From NCBI GenBank assembly GCA_020851565.1, contig JADZCN010000150.1:1-38168 (forward strand): DNA of 38,168 nucleotides, written 5' to 3'. Position numbers and translations under genes: made by a program. The notes under the pieces were generated by a model that made no database searches, was not told where the DNA came from, and saw nothing but the letters and a program-made list of their open reading frames with translations. This document shows positions 31,282 to 38,168 of the stretch, in pieces (position 1 is the first letter of the stretch; each line of letters begins with the position of its first letter). Source of the stretch: Acidobacteriota bacterium. GTDB taxonomy: Bacteria > Acidobacteriota > Vicinamibacteria > Vicinamibacterales > UBA2999.

Positions 31282-31349
31282 GATTGACAATTCTCGACGA
31301 CCGCCCTGGTCGTCACATACGGCGGCGTGGAGTGGCGCGGAGCGCACTC
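31255..31349 (+). promoter_or_regulatory. rpsO promoter and structured leader
   Basis: TTGCAC (31255-31260) and TAAGAT (31279-31284) are 18 bases apart; the -10 includes the truB stop TAA. The leader of about 80 bases holds a perfect 7-bp hairpin GACGACC/GGTCGTC (31296-31314) and a second hairpin, GAGTG/CACTC with an inner CGC/GCG and a bulged G (31330-31349). S15 represses its own translation through leader structure in several bacteria, so this is a candidate S15-binding leader. That is by analogy. Confidence 0.5.
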
Positions 31350-31370
31350 TGGGCCGTGCGTGGAGGCAAC

Positions 31371-31640
31371 GTGGCACTGACGAAAGACAAGAAGGTCGCC
31401 CTCATCGGCGAGTACAAGACCCACGCCAGCGACACGGGCTCACCGGAGGTCCAGGTGGCCCTGCTCAGCGAGCGCATCAACTACCTCACCGAGCACTTCA
31501 AGTCGCACGCGAAGGACCACCATTCGCGCCGAGGGCTGCTGAAGCTGGTCGGCCAGCGCCGGCGCCTGCTCGACTACCTGAAGAGCAAGGACACCGAGCG
31601 CTACGCCGCGCTCATCAAGCGCCTCGGCATCCGCAAATAG
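31371..31640 (+). CDS. rpsO: 30S ribosomal protein S15
   Basis: S15 is a primary 16S rRNA-binding protein of the 30S platform. The 89 residues equal the family length and match closely (YKTHASDTGSPEVQVALLSE, INYLTEHFKSHAKDHHSRRG, LLKLVGQRRRLLDYLKSKD). The start is GTG 31371 with GGAGG four bases upstream. An upstream in-frame start at 31284 would translate the structured leader and give non-family residues. Confidence 0.97.
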   Translation: MALTKDKKVALIGEYKTHASDTGSPEVQVALLSERINYLTEHFKSHAKDHHSRRGLLKLVGQRRRLLDYLKSKDTERYAALIKRLGIRK

Positions 31641-31656
31641 AAGGTTTCACAGTTAC

Positions 31657-31726
31657 GAGTTCAAAGTGCAAAGTTGCCGTTCAACGTGGCCCCCACTTTG
31701 AACCCCGCACTTCGCATTTCGAACTC
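31657..31726. repeat. Long nested hairpin between rpsO and pnp
   Basis: GAGTTC (31657-31662) pairs with GAACTC (31721-31726). The arms continue with few mismatches to about 31674/31709, and a perfect-ended inner stem TTCAA/TTGAA plus GTGG/CCAC (31680-31702) caps the structure. It fills most of the 99-base gap and ends 13 bases before ATG 31740. The words resemble repetitive intergenic filler, but the position matches where an RNase III-processed hairpin controls pnp in E. coli. Confidence 0.75.
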
Positions 31727-31739
31727 CTGAAGGGTTCCT

Positions 31740-33950
31740 ATGCACAGAAGCGAAGTTTCTCTCGGCGGCCGTCCCCTGACGATCGAGACCGGCAAGTGGG
31801 CCAAGCAGGCGCACGGCTCGGTCATCGTCCGGATGGGCGACACGATGGTGCTCGTGACGGCCTGCCACTCGGGTAGCCCGCGCGAGGGCATCGATTTTCT
31901 CCCGCTCACGGTGGACTACCGTGAGTACGCCTACTCTTCCGGCCGCATCCCGGGCGGCTTCTTCAAGCGCGAAGGCAAGCCCACCGAGAAGGAGGTCCTC
32001 ACGAGCCGCGTGATCGACCGGCCGATCCGCCCGCTCTTCCCCTCGGGGTGGCGCAACGAGTCGCAGATCATCGCGATGGTGCTGTCCGCGGATACCGAGT
32101 TCGACTCGGACGTGCTGGCCATCACCGGCGCCTCGGCGGCGCTCGCCATCTCGGAGATCCCGTTCGAGAAGACTATCGCCGGCGTGCGTGTGGGGCTCGT
32201 CGACGGGCAGTACATCATCAATCCCAGCTACGAGCAGCGCCGCCAGAGCCGCCTCGATCTCGTCGTCGCGGGCAGCCACGATGGCATCGTGATGGTGGAA
32301 GCCGGCGCCAAGGAGGTGACGGAGGACGAGACCCTCACCGCGCTCGACGAGGCGCACAAGGCCATCAAGCAGATCTGCGGGAGCATCGACGCCCTGGCGA
32401 AGGAGGTCGGCAAGCGGAAGCTGCCGAAGCCGGAACGCAAGATCGGCCACGAGTTCTACCGCGAAGTCGAGGAGAAGGTCATCGTCCCGCTCCGCGAGGC
32501 GATGCGCATCAAGGGCAAGATCGAGAACTACGATCGGGTCGACCAGGTGCTCGACGACCTCATCGCCTCGATCCCCGAGGGCGAGGTCCAGCGGAAGAGC
32601 GAAGCGAAGGCCATCTTCAAGGAACTCCAGGAGAAGGTGCTGCGCGACGAGATCCTCGAGCACAACATCCGCCTCGACGGCCGCAAGTTCGACGAGATCC
32701 GGCCCATCACCATCGAGACCGGCGTCCTGCCCCGCACCCACGGCTCGGTGGTGTTCACGCGCGGCGAGACCCAGGCGCTGGTCACCGCGACGCTCGGCAC
32801 CGCCGACGACCAGCAGAAGATCGAGATGGTGGACGGCGAGATGTGGAAGCGGTTCATGCTCCACTACAACTTCCCGCCCTTCTCGGTCGGTGAAGTGGGC
32901 TTCCTGCGCGGCCCTGGCCGGCGTGAAGTGGGCCACGGCGCCCTGGCCGAGCGAGCCCTGCTGCCGATGGTGCCCGCCGAAGAGCAGTTCCCCTACACCG
33001 TCCGCATCGTCTCGGACATCCTCGAGTCGAACGGCAGCTCGTCGATGGCGTCGGTCTGCGGCGGATCCCTCGCCATGATGGACGCCGGCGTGCCGCTCAA
33101 GGCGCCGGTGGCCGGCGTGGCCATGGGCCTCATCCTCGACGAGAAGACCGGCAAGTACGCCGTCCTCAGCGACATCGCGGGCGCCGAAGATCACTACGGC
33201 GACATGGACTTCAAGGTGACCGGCACCGAAGCCGGCATCACGGCCCTGCAGATGGACATCAAGGTCACGGGCGTGCCAGCCGAGGTCATGCGCGCGGCTC
33301 TGATCCAGGCGCGCGAAGGCCGCCTCCACATCCTGGGCAAGATGAACGAGGCGCTCACCGCGCATCGCCAGAGCATCTCGGCCTACGCGCCACGCATCGT
33401 CACGATCAAGATCCCGGTGGACAAGATCCGCGACGTCATCGGGCCCGGTGGCAAGATGATCCGCTCCATCATCGAGCGCACGGGCGTGAAGATCGACGTG
33501 CAGGACGATGGCCAGGTGAACGTGGCATCGGCGGACGAAGCCGCGGCGGCCAAGGCCATCGGGATCATCCAGGAACTCACCGCCACCGCCGAGCTCAACA
33601 AGACCTACCTCGGCAAGGTGCAGCGAATCACCGACTTCGGCGCCTTCGTGGAGATCATGCCGGGCACCGATGGCCTGCTCCACGTCTCGGAGATCGCGCA
33701 CTACCGCGTCAAGGATGTCCGGGACGAGTTGAAGGAAGGCCAGCAGGTGCTGGTGAAGGTCATCAACATCGACCCCACCGGCAAGATCCGCCTCTCGCGC
33801 AAGGCCCTCATCACCCCAGAGGAGGGCGGTGCGCCGCCCGCGACGGGCGAAGAGGGTGCGGGCGCGGCGGCGGGTGGCGGCGCCGACCGGGGCGACCGCC
33901 CGCCTCGCGACCGTGGCCCACGCCGCGACCGCGGGCCGCGCCGCGACTGA
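31740..33950 (+). CDS. pnp: Polyribonucleotide nucleotidyltransferase (PNPase)
   Basis: PNPase degrades RNA phosphorolytically from the 3' end and can add tails. The 736 residues hold two RNase PH domains (the first with YREYAYSSGRIPGGFFKREG and VIDRPIRPLFP, the second with RGETQALVTATLGTADDQQK, GEVGFLRGPGRREVGHGALA and KAPVAGVAMGLI). An all-helical linker lies between them. A KH domain (about 550-600, VIGPGGKMIRSIIERTGVKI) and an S1 domain (about 620-690, GKVQRITDFGAFVEIMPGTD) follow. The tail is rich in Arg, Gly and Asp (DRPPRDRGPRRD), suited to RNA binding. AAGGG lies 5 bases before the ATG. Confidence 0.97.
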   Translation: MHRSEVSLGGRPLTIETGKWAKQAHGSVIVRMGDTMVLVTACHSGSPREGIDFLPLTVDYREYAYSSGRIPGGFFKREGKPTEKEVLTSRVIDRPIRPLFPSGWRNESQIIAMVLSADTEFDSDVLAITGASAALAISEIPFEKTIAGVRVGLVDGQYIINPSYEQRRQSRLDLVVAGSHDGIVMVEAGAKEVTEDETLTALDEAHKAIKQICGSIDALAKEVGKRKLPKPERKIGHEFYREVEEKVIVPLREAMRIKGKIENYDRVDQVLDDLIASIPEGEVQRKSEAKAIFKELQEKVLRDEILEHNIRLDGRKFDEIRPITIETGVLPRTHGSVVFTRGETQALVTATLGTADDQQKIEMVDGEMWKRFMLHYNFPPFSVGEVGFLRGPGRREVGHGALAERALLPMVPAEEQFPYTVRIVSDILESNGSSSMASVCGGSLAMMDAGVPLKAPVAGVAMGLILDEKTGKYAVLSDIAGAEDHYGDMDFKVTGTEAGITALQMDIKVTGVPAEVMRAALIQAREGRLHILGKMNEALTAHRQSISAYAPRIVTIKIPVDKIRDVIGPGGKMIRSIIERTGVKIDVQDDGQVNVASADEAAAAKAIGIIQELTATAELNKTYLGKVQRITDFGAFVEIMPGTDGLLHVSEIAHYRVKDVRDELKEGQQVLVKVINIDPTGKIRLSRKALITPEEGGAPPATGEEGAGAAAGGGADRGDRPPRDRGPRRDRGPRRD

Positions 33951-34006
33951 CAGGCGACGACCGTGAGCCGGGGCCGAAGGCCCTGGGACAGCGCATCAGG
34001 ACGGAG

Positions 34007-34036
34007 CGCCGGGGCCAACGCCCCGGCGTCTTCTTG
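34007..34036 (+). terminator. Rho-independent terminator of pnp
   Basis: A perfect 9-bp stem CGCCGGGGC/GCCCCGGCG with loop CAAC is followed by TCTTCTTG. It begins 56 bases after the pnp stop and ends 8 bases before the next -10 element. Confidence 0.8.
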
Positions 34037-34043
34037 TACTGGA

Positions 34044-34049
34044 TACAAT
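34044..34049 (+). promoter_or_regulatory. -10 element of the cupredoxin-like gene (leaderless type)
   Basis: TACAAT ends 6 bases before ATG 34056, so the transcript should start at the ATG. The upstream sequence is the pnp terminator, and no -35 is convincing. Confidence 0.45.
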
Positions 34050-34055
34050 GAACTC

Positions 34056-34418
34056 ATGCGACAACGTGTCCCAGGGGCCGTGCTCGCCCTGCTCATCGCC
34101 ACCGCGACCCTCGCGGCCGGGCAGGAGCAGGCGCCGAACCGCCGCGAATTCACCGTCACGGCGCGCGACCACGTGTTCACCCCGGATCGACTCGAGGTGT
34201 CGAAGGACGACCTCGTGAAGATCACTTTCCGGGCCGAAGGGCGGCCCTCCAGCTTTGTCATCGACGCCTACCGCATCGTCAAGCGCGCGGGCGGGGGCCA
34301 GTCGGTGACCTTCGAGTTCCGGGCCGATCAGCCGGGCACCTTCCCCTACTACTGCAATCTCACCGGGGACCCGGAGTGCCGCAACATGCAGGGGACGCTG
34401 GTGGTGAAGGCTCGGTGA
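34056..34418 (+). CDS. Exported cupredoxin-fold protein with an atypical metal site (120 aa)
   Basis: A signal peptide (1 to about 22, VLALLIATATLAAG) precedes one cupredoxin-like beta domain (FTVTARDHVFTPDRLEVSKD, LVKITFRAEGRPSSFVIDAY, VTFEFRADQPGTFPYYCNLT, MQGTLVVK). In related exported cupredoxins the strand before FVIDAY carries a His and the YYC loop a Cys, His and Met. Here the first His is replaced by Ser, and the loop reads C100-NLTGDPE-C108-RNM111 without His. The only histidine is H39. It may bind metal differently or form a disulfide. Flanking terminator and promoter make it monocistronic. Confidence 0.8.
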   Translation: MRQRVPGAVLALLIATATLAAGQEQAPNRREFTVTARDHVFTPDRLEVSKDDLVKITFRAEGRPSSFVIDAYRIVKRAGGGQSVTFEFRADQPGTFPYYCNLTGDPECRNMQGTLVVKAR

Positions 34419-34580
34419 CAATCGCGCCCATTGGTGATTGCTGATTGCCGATCGGGAGATTCAATGCGCGATTCACCGATGGCTCGATGATCCATTCCGA
34501 TTGCACCAATCATCGATGCCCCAATCGCCGGATGAATCGCTCAATCGCCGATTGGCAATCGCCAGTGGACGGCCGCGGCG
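34419..34580. repeat. GATTG/CAATC word-repeat inverted repeat
   Basis: The whole 162-base gap between two convergent genes consists of iterations of GATTG and GATTC on the left and their complements CAATC and GAATC on the right (for example GATTGCTGATTGCCGATC near 34435 and CAATCGCCGATTGGCAATCG near 34543). The two halves are imperfect reverse complements. No gene or clean terminator is visible. Such a structure could end transcription from both sides. Confidence 0.75.
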
Positions 34581-35498
34581 TCAGCGCACTGAGCGCCGCG
34601 GGAACAGGTCGGGGTTGTCGGTGAACAGCGCGTCCACGCCCAGCGTGTAGAGGAAATGCGCCATCTCTGCGGCCACCGACGGGAAGCGGCCGGAGTCGGC
34701 GCTCCGGAACGTGTACGGCGTCACGGTGAGACCGGCGTCGTGAGCCCACCTCACGAACGCGGGGTTGTCCAGGACGATACGCTTGGCCGGGGCGAGGTCC
34801 TGCACGATGCCCTGCCATGACCGCACGCGTGCCTCGTCCCAGCCCTCTCCGCGCTCGATGAGCAGGGCGACGGGCACGCCAATCTTCATCGCGGCGAGTC
34901 GGCGGGCGCTACCCTCTCCGAACGTCTGCAGGATGATCGGGGTCCCGGGATCGGCCCGAGGGCCCCGCAAGCCATGCCGATCCAGGGCGACCGCGACCAA
35001 CTCCTCGAACCTCACGTCGCGCCCCTCATAGATTTCCGGGGTCTTCAACTCGGGAAACATCCCGGCGCGGCCCCTGATCAGGGCCACGGCCTCGTCGAAG
35101 GTTGGCACGCGCTCGCCCCTGAACTTCGGATCGAACCACGAGCCCGCGTCCAGCTGCTTGATTTCCGCCAGCGTGAAGTCGTTGGCCAGCCAGGTCCGCC
35201 GCAGCCGGCCCCCGAAGTCGACCTCGGTGAAGCGCGACGGAAACACCTCCTCGACGTTCGTCGTGCGCTCGAGGCTGGGGTCGTGCAGGCAGATGAGCAC
35301 CCCGTCCTTCGTCACCGCGAGGTCCTGCTCCACGAAATCGGCCCCCTGCTCGAGAGCCATGCGGTAGGCGGCCAGCGTGTGCTCCGGCGCGTAGGCCGAG
35401 GCCCCGCGGTGGGCCACGTTGGTCTTGCGGGGGTAATGGCTCGGAGGGGGGGTGGGCATGAGCGTGGCGGCCAACAGCAGGATCGGAACGAGGCGCAT
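34581..35498 (-). CDS. Exported glycerophosphodiester phosphodiesterase
   Basis: The enzyme hydrolyses glycerophosphodiesters to sn-glycerol 3-phosphate and an alcohol. The 305-residue protein has an N-terminal hydrophobic signal (VPILLLAATLMPTPPPS), so it acts outside the cytoplasm. The GDPD barrel has H30 in NVAHRGASAYAPEHT, the metal and catalytic cluster EQDLAVTKDGVLICLHDPSL, MFPELKTP and the C-terminal VDALFTDNPDLF. The ATG at 35498 has GGAG six bases upstream. It follows the M48 gene by 36 bases on the same strand. Confidence 0.92.
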   Translation of the reverse strand: MRLVPILLLAATLMPTPPPSHYPRKTNVAHRGASAYAPEHTLAAYRMALEQGADFVEQDLAVTKDGVLICLHDPSLERTTNVEEVFPSRFTEVDFGGRLRRTWLANDFTLAEIKQLDAGSWFDPKFRGERVPTFDEAVALIRGRAGMFPELKTPEIYEGRDVRFEELVAVALDRHGLRGPRADPGTPIILQTFGEGSARRLAAMKIGVPVALLIERGEGWDEARVRSWQGIVQDLAPAKRIVLDNPAFVRWAHDAGLTVTPYTFRSADSGRFPSVAAEMAHFLYTLGVDALFTDNPDLFPRRSVR

Positions 35499-35534
35499 GG
35501 CGATCTCCGGGAAGACTACGATGGCACGCGCGCG

Positions 35535-36659
35535 TCACGTCTGCGTGAAGGCCCGGGCGGCCTCGATGCGCTCGCGAATCGGCGGGTGCGAGTAGAAGAG
35601 CCATCGCGCCAGGGCCGACGGCCGCTCCTCGGCTAGGTTCTGCTGCGACAGCCGCTTCATCGCGGAGACGAACGCTTCCGGGTTGCGGGTCGCCTCGAGG
35701 GCGTACCGATCGGCGGCGCGCTCCTGCGCCCTCGACAGGGCATTGACTAGGGGCAGCGCAAGGAACGACCAGGTGCCGCCCACGAGCATCAGCAGCGGCA
35801 GCGCCGCGGGGTCGGCCATCCCTCGAAGACCCAGGCGGACCACGGCCGCGCGGAGCACGACGTCCGCTGCGTAGAACCCGCCGACCAGCACGAGCGTCTG
35901 CACGGCAATGCCGCGCCACAAGTCCCGGTGCACGTGGTGGGCCAGCTCGTGCGCCAGCACGACTTCAATCTCGTCATCGGTGTAGTCGGCCAGCAACGTA
36001 TCCGAGAGCAGAATACGCCGCGTGTGGCCGAGCCCGGCCAGCGCCGCGTTGGCCTTGCGCGTGTGGCCGCTCAGGACCCATTCGAAGACGCCGACGACAT
36101 CGGTGCGGGCGCGGGCGGCCAGGGCCATGAGGCGGTCGACGAGTGGCGGCCGATCGAGCGGACGGAACTTGTAGAAGATGGGGAGCAGGAGCACCGGCGC
36201 AATCCTCGCCAGCCCGACCAGGGCCGCGGCGAAGGCGCCCGCCGAGATCATCCACCACCAGTCTGGCCACCTGCGCAGGCTGGCGAAGATTACGGAAGCG
36301 GCGATCACGGCGATGGTGAGGGCAAGGCACGCCGCCTTCACCTGGTCGGCCAGCCAATGCGCGCCCGACTGGGTCGAGAGGCCGTAACGGTGCTCGAGGG
36401 CGAAACCCTGGTACCAGGAGAACGGGAACTCCGCCACCTGGAGGATGGCAACGACGGCGACGGTCATGAGGACCACCGCCGCGCCCTCTTCGAGACCGGA
36501 GGGAAGTACCAGCGACGCCAGGTCGTGCAGAAGTTCCCGCATCCGCACGGCGGCGCCCGTGAAGGCCAGCGCCGCCAGAACGAGGCCGGCGACCACGGTG
36601 CCGGCCATGTCGGCCCGGCGGCGGAGGCGATGATAGCGCGTGGATTTGTCTTCAGTCAC
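35535..36659 (-). CDS. M48-family membrane metalloprotease (Ste24/CaaX protease 1-like)
   Basis: The 374-residue protein has several membrane segments (about 19-38, 60-78, 106-127, 136-160, 248-270 and 288-308). The zinc motif is HELAH at 237-241, with the third ligand probably in RAQERAADRYAL. LEHRYGLSTQSGAHWLADQV and FYKFRPLD are typical of the Ste24 branch rather than HtpX. Bacterial members are thought to take part in membrane protein quality control; their substrates are unclear. TADDEIEVVLAHE-like context (YTDDEIEVVLAHELAHH) is well conserved. Confidence 0.9.
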   Translation of the reverse strand: MTEDKSTRYHRLRRRADMAGTVVAGLVLAALAFTGAAVRMRELLHDLASLVLPSGLEEGAAVVLMTVAVVAILQVAEFPFSWYQGFALEHRYGLSTQSGAHWLADQVKAACLALTIAVIAASVIFASLRRWPDWWWMISAGAFAAALVGLARIAPVLLLPIFYKFRPLDRPPLVDRLMALAARARTDVVGVFEWVLSGHTRKANAALAGLGHTRRILLSDTLLADYTDDEIEVVLAHELAHHVHRDLWRGIAVQTLVLVGGFYAADVVLRAAVVRLGLRGMADPAALPLLMLVGGTWSFLALPLVNALSRAQERAADRYALEATRNPEAFVSAMKRLSQQNLAEERPSALARWLFYSHPPIRERIEAARAFTQT

Positions 36660-36700
36660 GGGGACGGGGAGCCCTCGCTCCCGCCCCTAACTTTACCCTG

Positions 36701-37552
36701 TCACTTCTCGTCCGTGGCGGATTCGACCGTGCTGCCGGCCGACTTCGAGAGGCGCACTCCGCCGTTGGTCGTCTGCAGGGTGACCCTGGCACCGCCGCCG
36801 TTGAGGGTGCCTTCGAGCCGGCGTCGGGACTGCTCGCCGGTCAGCTGTAATTCGACGTCCGTCGTCCTGATGCCGCCGTTGGTGACCCGGGCGGTCACGG
36901 ATGCGCGGCTGTCGCCAGGCAGGGCCAGCGATACGCCGCCATTCACCGCTTCGAGTGCCACCTGGCCCTCGCCGGCGAGGGCCGTGGCCAGGTCGATCTC
37001 CACGCCGCCGTTGACCGTGGATGCGTCGAGCGTGGTGACCGACAGGCGCTTGCCCTCGACGCCGCCGTTCACCGTCTTTGCGTGGATCTCGCCCTCGAGG
37101 CCCGCCAGCGCCACGCGCCCGTTGACGGTCCGAAGGTCCACGACCGTGCCCTTCGGCACCTTGACCGTCCAGCGAACCTCGACGTTCGAGACGCCGAAGG
37201 TCCGGGGCGCCCGGACCTCGACCCTGACGCCCCGCTCGCCCACCTCTTCCCGCATCTCGACCTTGCCCAGCAGGTCGCGGGCGGCATCATCCGAGCCGGC
37301 TTTCGCCGTGCGCTGCCCGACGAGCTCGACTTCGCTCCCGCTGGCGGGCTCCGCGTCGATTCGGCCGTTGACGTTGATGAGCTCGAGGCGACCGCCCTGG
37401 GCGAGCGGATAGGAGCGCGTCCAGGTGTCCTGCGCGCGGCCGGTGGCCAGGTCGAGGGAGAACCCTCCCTCTCCCACCTGGACATCGCACGCGGCAGCCG
37501 CGACCACGACCGCCAGGGAGAAACCGATGTGGAGCAGCCGGCGTCTGAGCAT
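36701..37552 (-). CDS. DUF4097-type beta-repeat lipoprotein (putative adhesin family)
   Basis: The 283 residues start at ATG 37552, with GAGG five bases upstream; an in-frame TTG at 37570 is disfavoured. The signal HIGFSLAVVVAAAAC ends in a lipobox-like AAAC, so it is probably a lipoprotein. The mature part has at least eight repeats of the type TVNGGV (VNGRID, VNGRVA, VNGGVE, VNGGVE, VNGGVS, TNGGIR, LNGGGA, TNGGVR), the pattern of a right-handed beta-helix as in DUF4097 proteins. No enzyme motif is seen. Many relatives accompany envelope-stress or membrane proteins; its role is unknown. Confidence 0.82.
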   Translation of the reverse strand: MLRRRLLHIGFSLAVVVAAAACDVQVGEGGFSLDLATGRAQDTWTRSYPLAQGGRLELINVNGRIDAEPASGSEVELVGQRTAKAGSDDAARDLLGKVEMREEVGERGVRVEVRAPRTFGVSNVEVRWTVKVPKGTVVDLRTVNGRVALAGLEGEIHAKTVNGGVEGKRLSVTTLDASTVNGGVEIDLATALAGEGQVALEAVNGGVSLALPGDSRASVTARVTNGGIRTTDVELQLTGEQSRRRLEGTLNGGGARVTLQTTNGGVRLSKSAGSTVESATDEK

Positions 37553-37580
37553 GGGCACCTCTAGGGGCAATACGGGTACC

Positions 37581-37636
37581 CGGGTTCTCGGGTTCTCGGG
37601 TTCTGGGGTTCTGGGGTTCTCAGGTTCTCGGGTTCA
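37581..37636. repeat. Seven tandem octamers (CGGGTTCT type) overlapping the smc stop codon
   Basis: Seven 8-base units (CGGGTTCT three times, GGGGTTCT twice, CAGGTTCT, CGGGTTCA) run without a gap. The last three bases, TCA, are the complement of the TGA stop of smc. The array thus spans the end of smc and most of the gap to the lipoprotein gene. Confidence 0.9.
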
Positions 37637-38168
37637 GTTCATCTGAATCGAGATGAGCTTCGACACGCCCGGCTCCTCCATCGTCACGCCGTACAGGCGA
37701 TTGGCGATCTCCATCGTCTTGCGGCTGTGCGTGATGATGATGAACTGCGTCTTGTCCATCATGCCCCGCAGCAGCTCTACGAAGCGGCCGATGTTCGCGT
37801 CGTCGAGCGGCGCGTCAATCTCATCCAGCAGGCAGAACGGGCTGGGCTTGTAGCGGAAGATCGCGAACATCAGCGCGATGGCGGTGAGCGCCTTCTCGCC
37901 ACCCGACAGCAGATGGATGGTGCTGTTACGCTTGCCCGGCGGCTGCGCCATGATGGCGACGCCGCTGTCGAGCAGTTCATCCGAGGTGAGTACCAGTTCG
38001 GCATGGCCGCCACCGAACACCTTCGGAAAGAGCGCCTGCAAGCCCCGATTGATCTGGTCGAAGGTGTCACGGAAGCGGCTGCGGGTTTCGCGGTCGATCT
38101 TGCGGATGGCCTCCTGCAGCGTTTCGAGTGCCTCGCCGAGGTCGGCCTGCTGCGCCTCCAGATACCCC
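37634..38168 (-). CDS. smc: Chromosome segregation protein SMC, C-terminal part (cut by window edge)
   Basis: SMC is the ATP-driven condensin-type motor that organises the chromosome. Only the last 177 residues are visible; the gene continues beyond 38168. The end of the coiled coil (DLGEALETLQEAIRKIDRET) leads into FRDTFDQINRGLQALFPKVF, then the ABC signature HLLSGGEKALTAIALMFAIF. Walker B CLLDEIDAPLDDANI, the H-loop FIIITHSRKTMEIA and the final GVTMEEPGVSKLISIQ follow. All ATPase elements expected in this half are intact. Confidence 0.96.
   Translation of the reverse strand, partial: GYLEAQQADLGEALETLQEAIRKIDRETRSRFRDTFDQINRGLQALFPKVFGGGHAELVLTSDELLDSGVAIMAQPPGKRNSTIHLLSGGEKALTAIALMFAIFRYKPSPFCLLDEIDAPLDDANIGRFVELLRGMMDKTQFIIITHSRKTMEIANRLYGVTMEEPGVSKLISIQMN

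Noticed and set aside
31284..31370. Longer N-terminus for S15
   Set aside because: The GTG at 31371 gives exactly 89 residues and has a good Shine-Dalgarno; the upstream part is the structured leader.
37581..37636. CRISPR array
   Set aside because: The units are 8 bases and adjoin without spacers, and no cas gene is near.

Overview
The window is a dense, GC-rich (roughly two thirds G+C by eye) piece of a bacterial chromosome made almost entirely of housekeeping genes. A secreted protein with the VWFA-related domain typical of Acidobacteria (12859-14982), together with the base composition and gene mix, suggests Acidobacteriota, perhaps the Vicinamibacteria. That placement is an inference. 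I see no phage, insertion sequence, CRISPR array, defence locus or plasmid function.

Layout. 1-192: a tRNA-Leu(CAG) with its terminator. 193-6545: a LysR regulator diverging from a tightly overlapped branched-chain amino-acid operon, leuA-leuB-ilvB-ilvN(M-type)-ilvC. Its leuA and small ilvN product both lack the usual C-terminal regulatory region. 6569-8246 (minus): an 80-aa orphan, a 42-aa membrane microprotein with its own promoter and terminator, and a secreted DmpA/P1-family peptidase. 8319-12481 (plus): threonine dehydratase-like enzyme, alpha-glucan phosphorylase, a zinc-finger orphan and a secreted orphan. 12471-14982 (minus): a membrane protein and the VWFA protein. 15092-20395 (plus): M24 peptidase, HtrA/DegP-like protease, CYTH phosphatase/cyclase-like protein, and a nucleotidyltransferase/kinase pair resembling the MurU-AmgK peptidoglycan recycling pair. 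20405-24197: TIM-barrel isomerase-like protein, asparaginyl-tRNA synthetase and rimO.

24212-34036 is the classical translation/RNA cluster rimP-nusA-infB-rbfA-nrnA-truB-rpsO-pnp. It carries an attenuator-like leader before rimP, a structured leader before rpsO and a long hairpin between rpsO and pnp. 34056-38168: a small cupredoxin-fold protein on plus, then on minus a glycerophosphodiester phosphodiesterase, an M48 (Ste24-like) protease, a DUF4097-type lipoprotein, and the C-terminal end of SMC cut by the window edge.

Three themes run through the sequence. First, several genes have a good -10 hexamer only 6-8 bases before the start codon and no Shine-Dalgarno, which points to leaderless or nearly leaderless mRNAs. 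Second, many intergenic gaps hold short-word iterations or long imperfect inverted repeats, each built from a different word. Third, one such palindromic, iterated element appears to lie in frame inside rimO, adding about 55 residues between its two conserved domains. The last is the most unusual thing I found.
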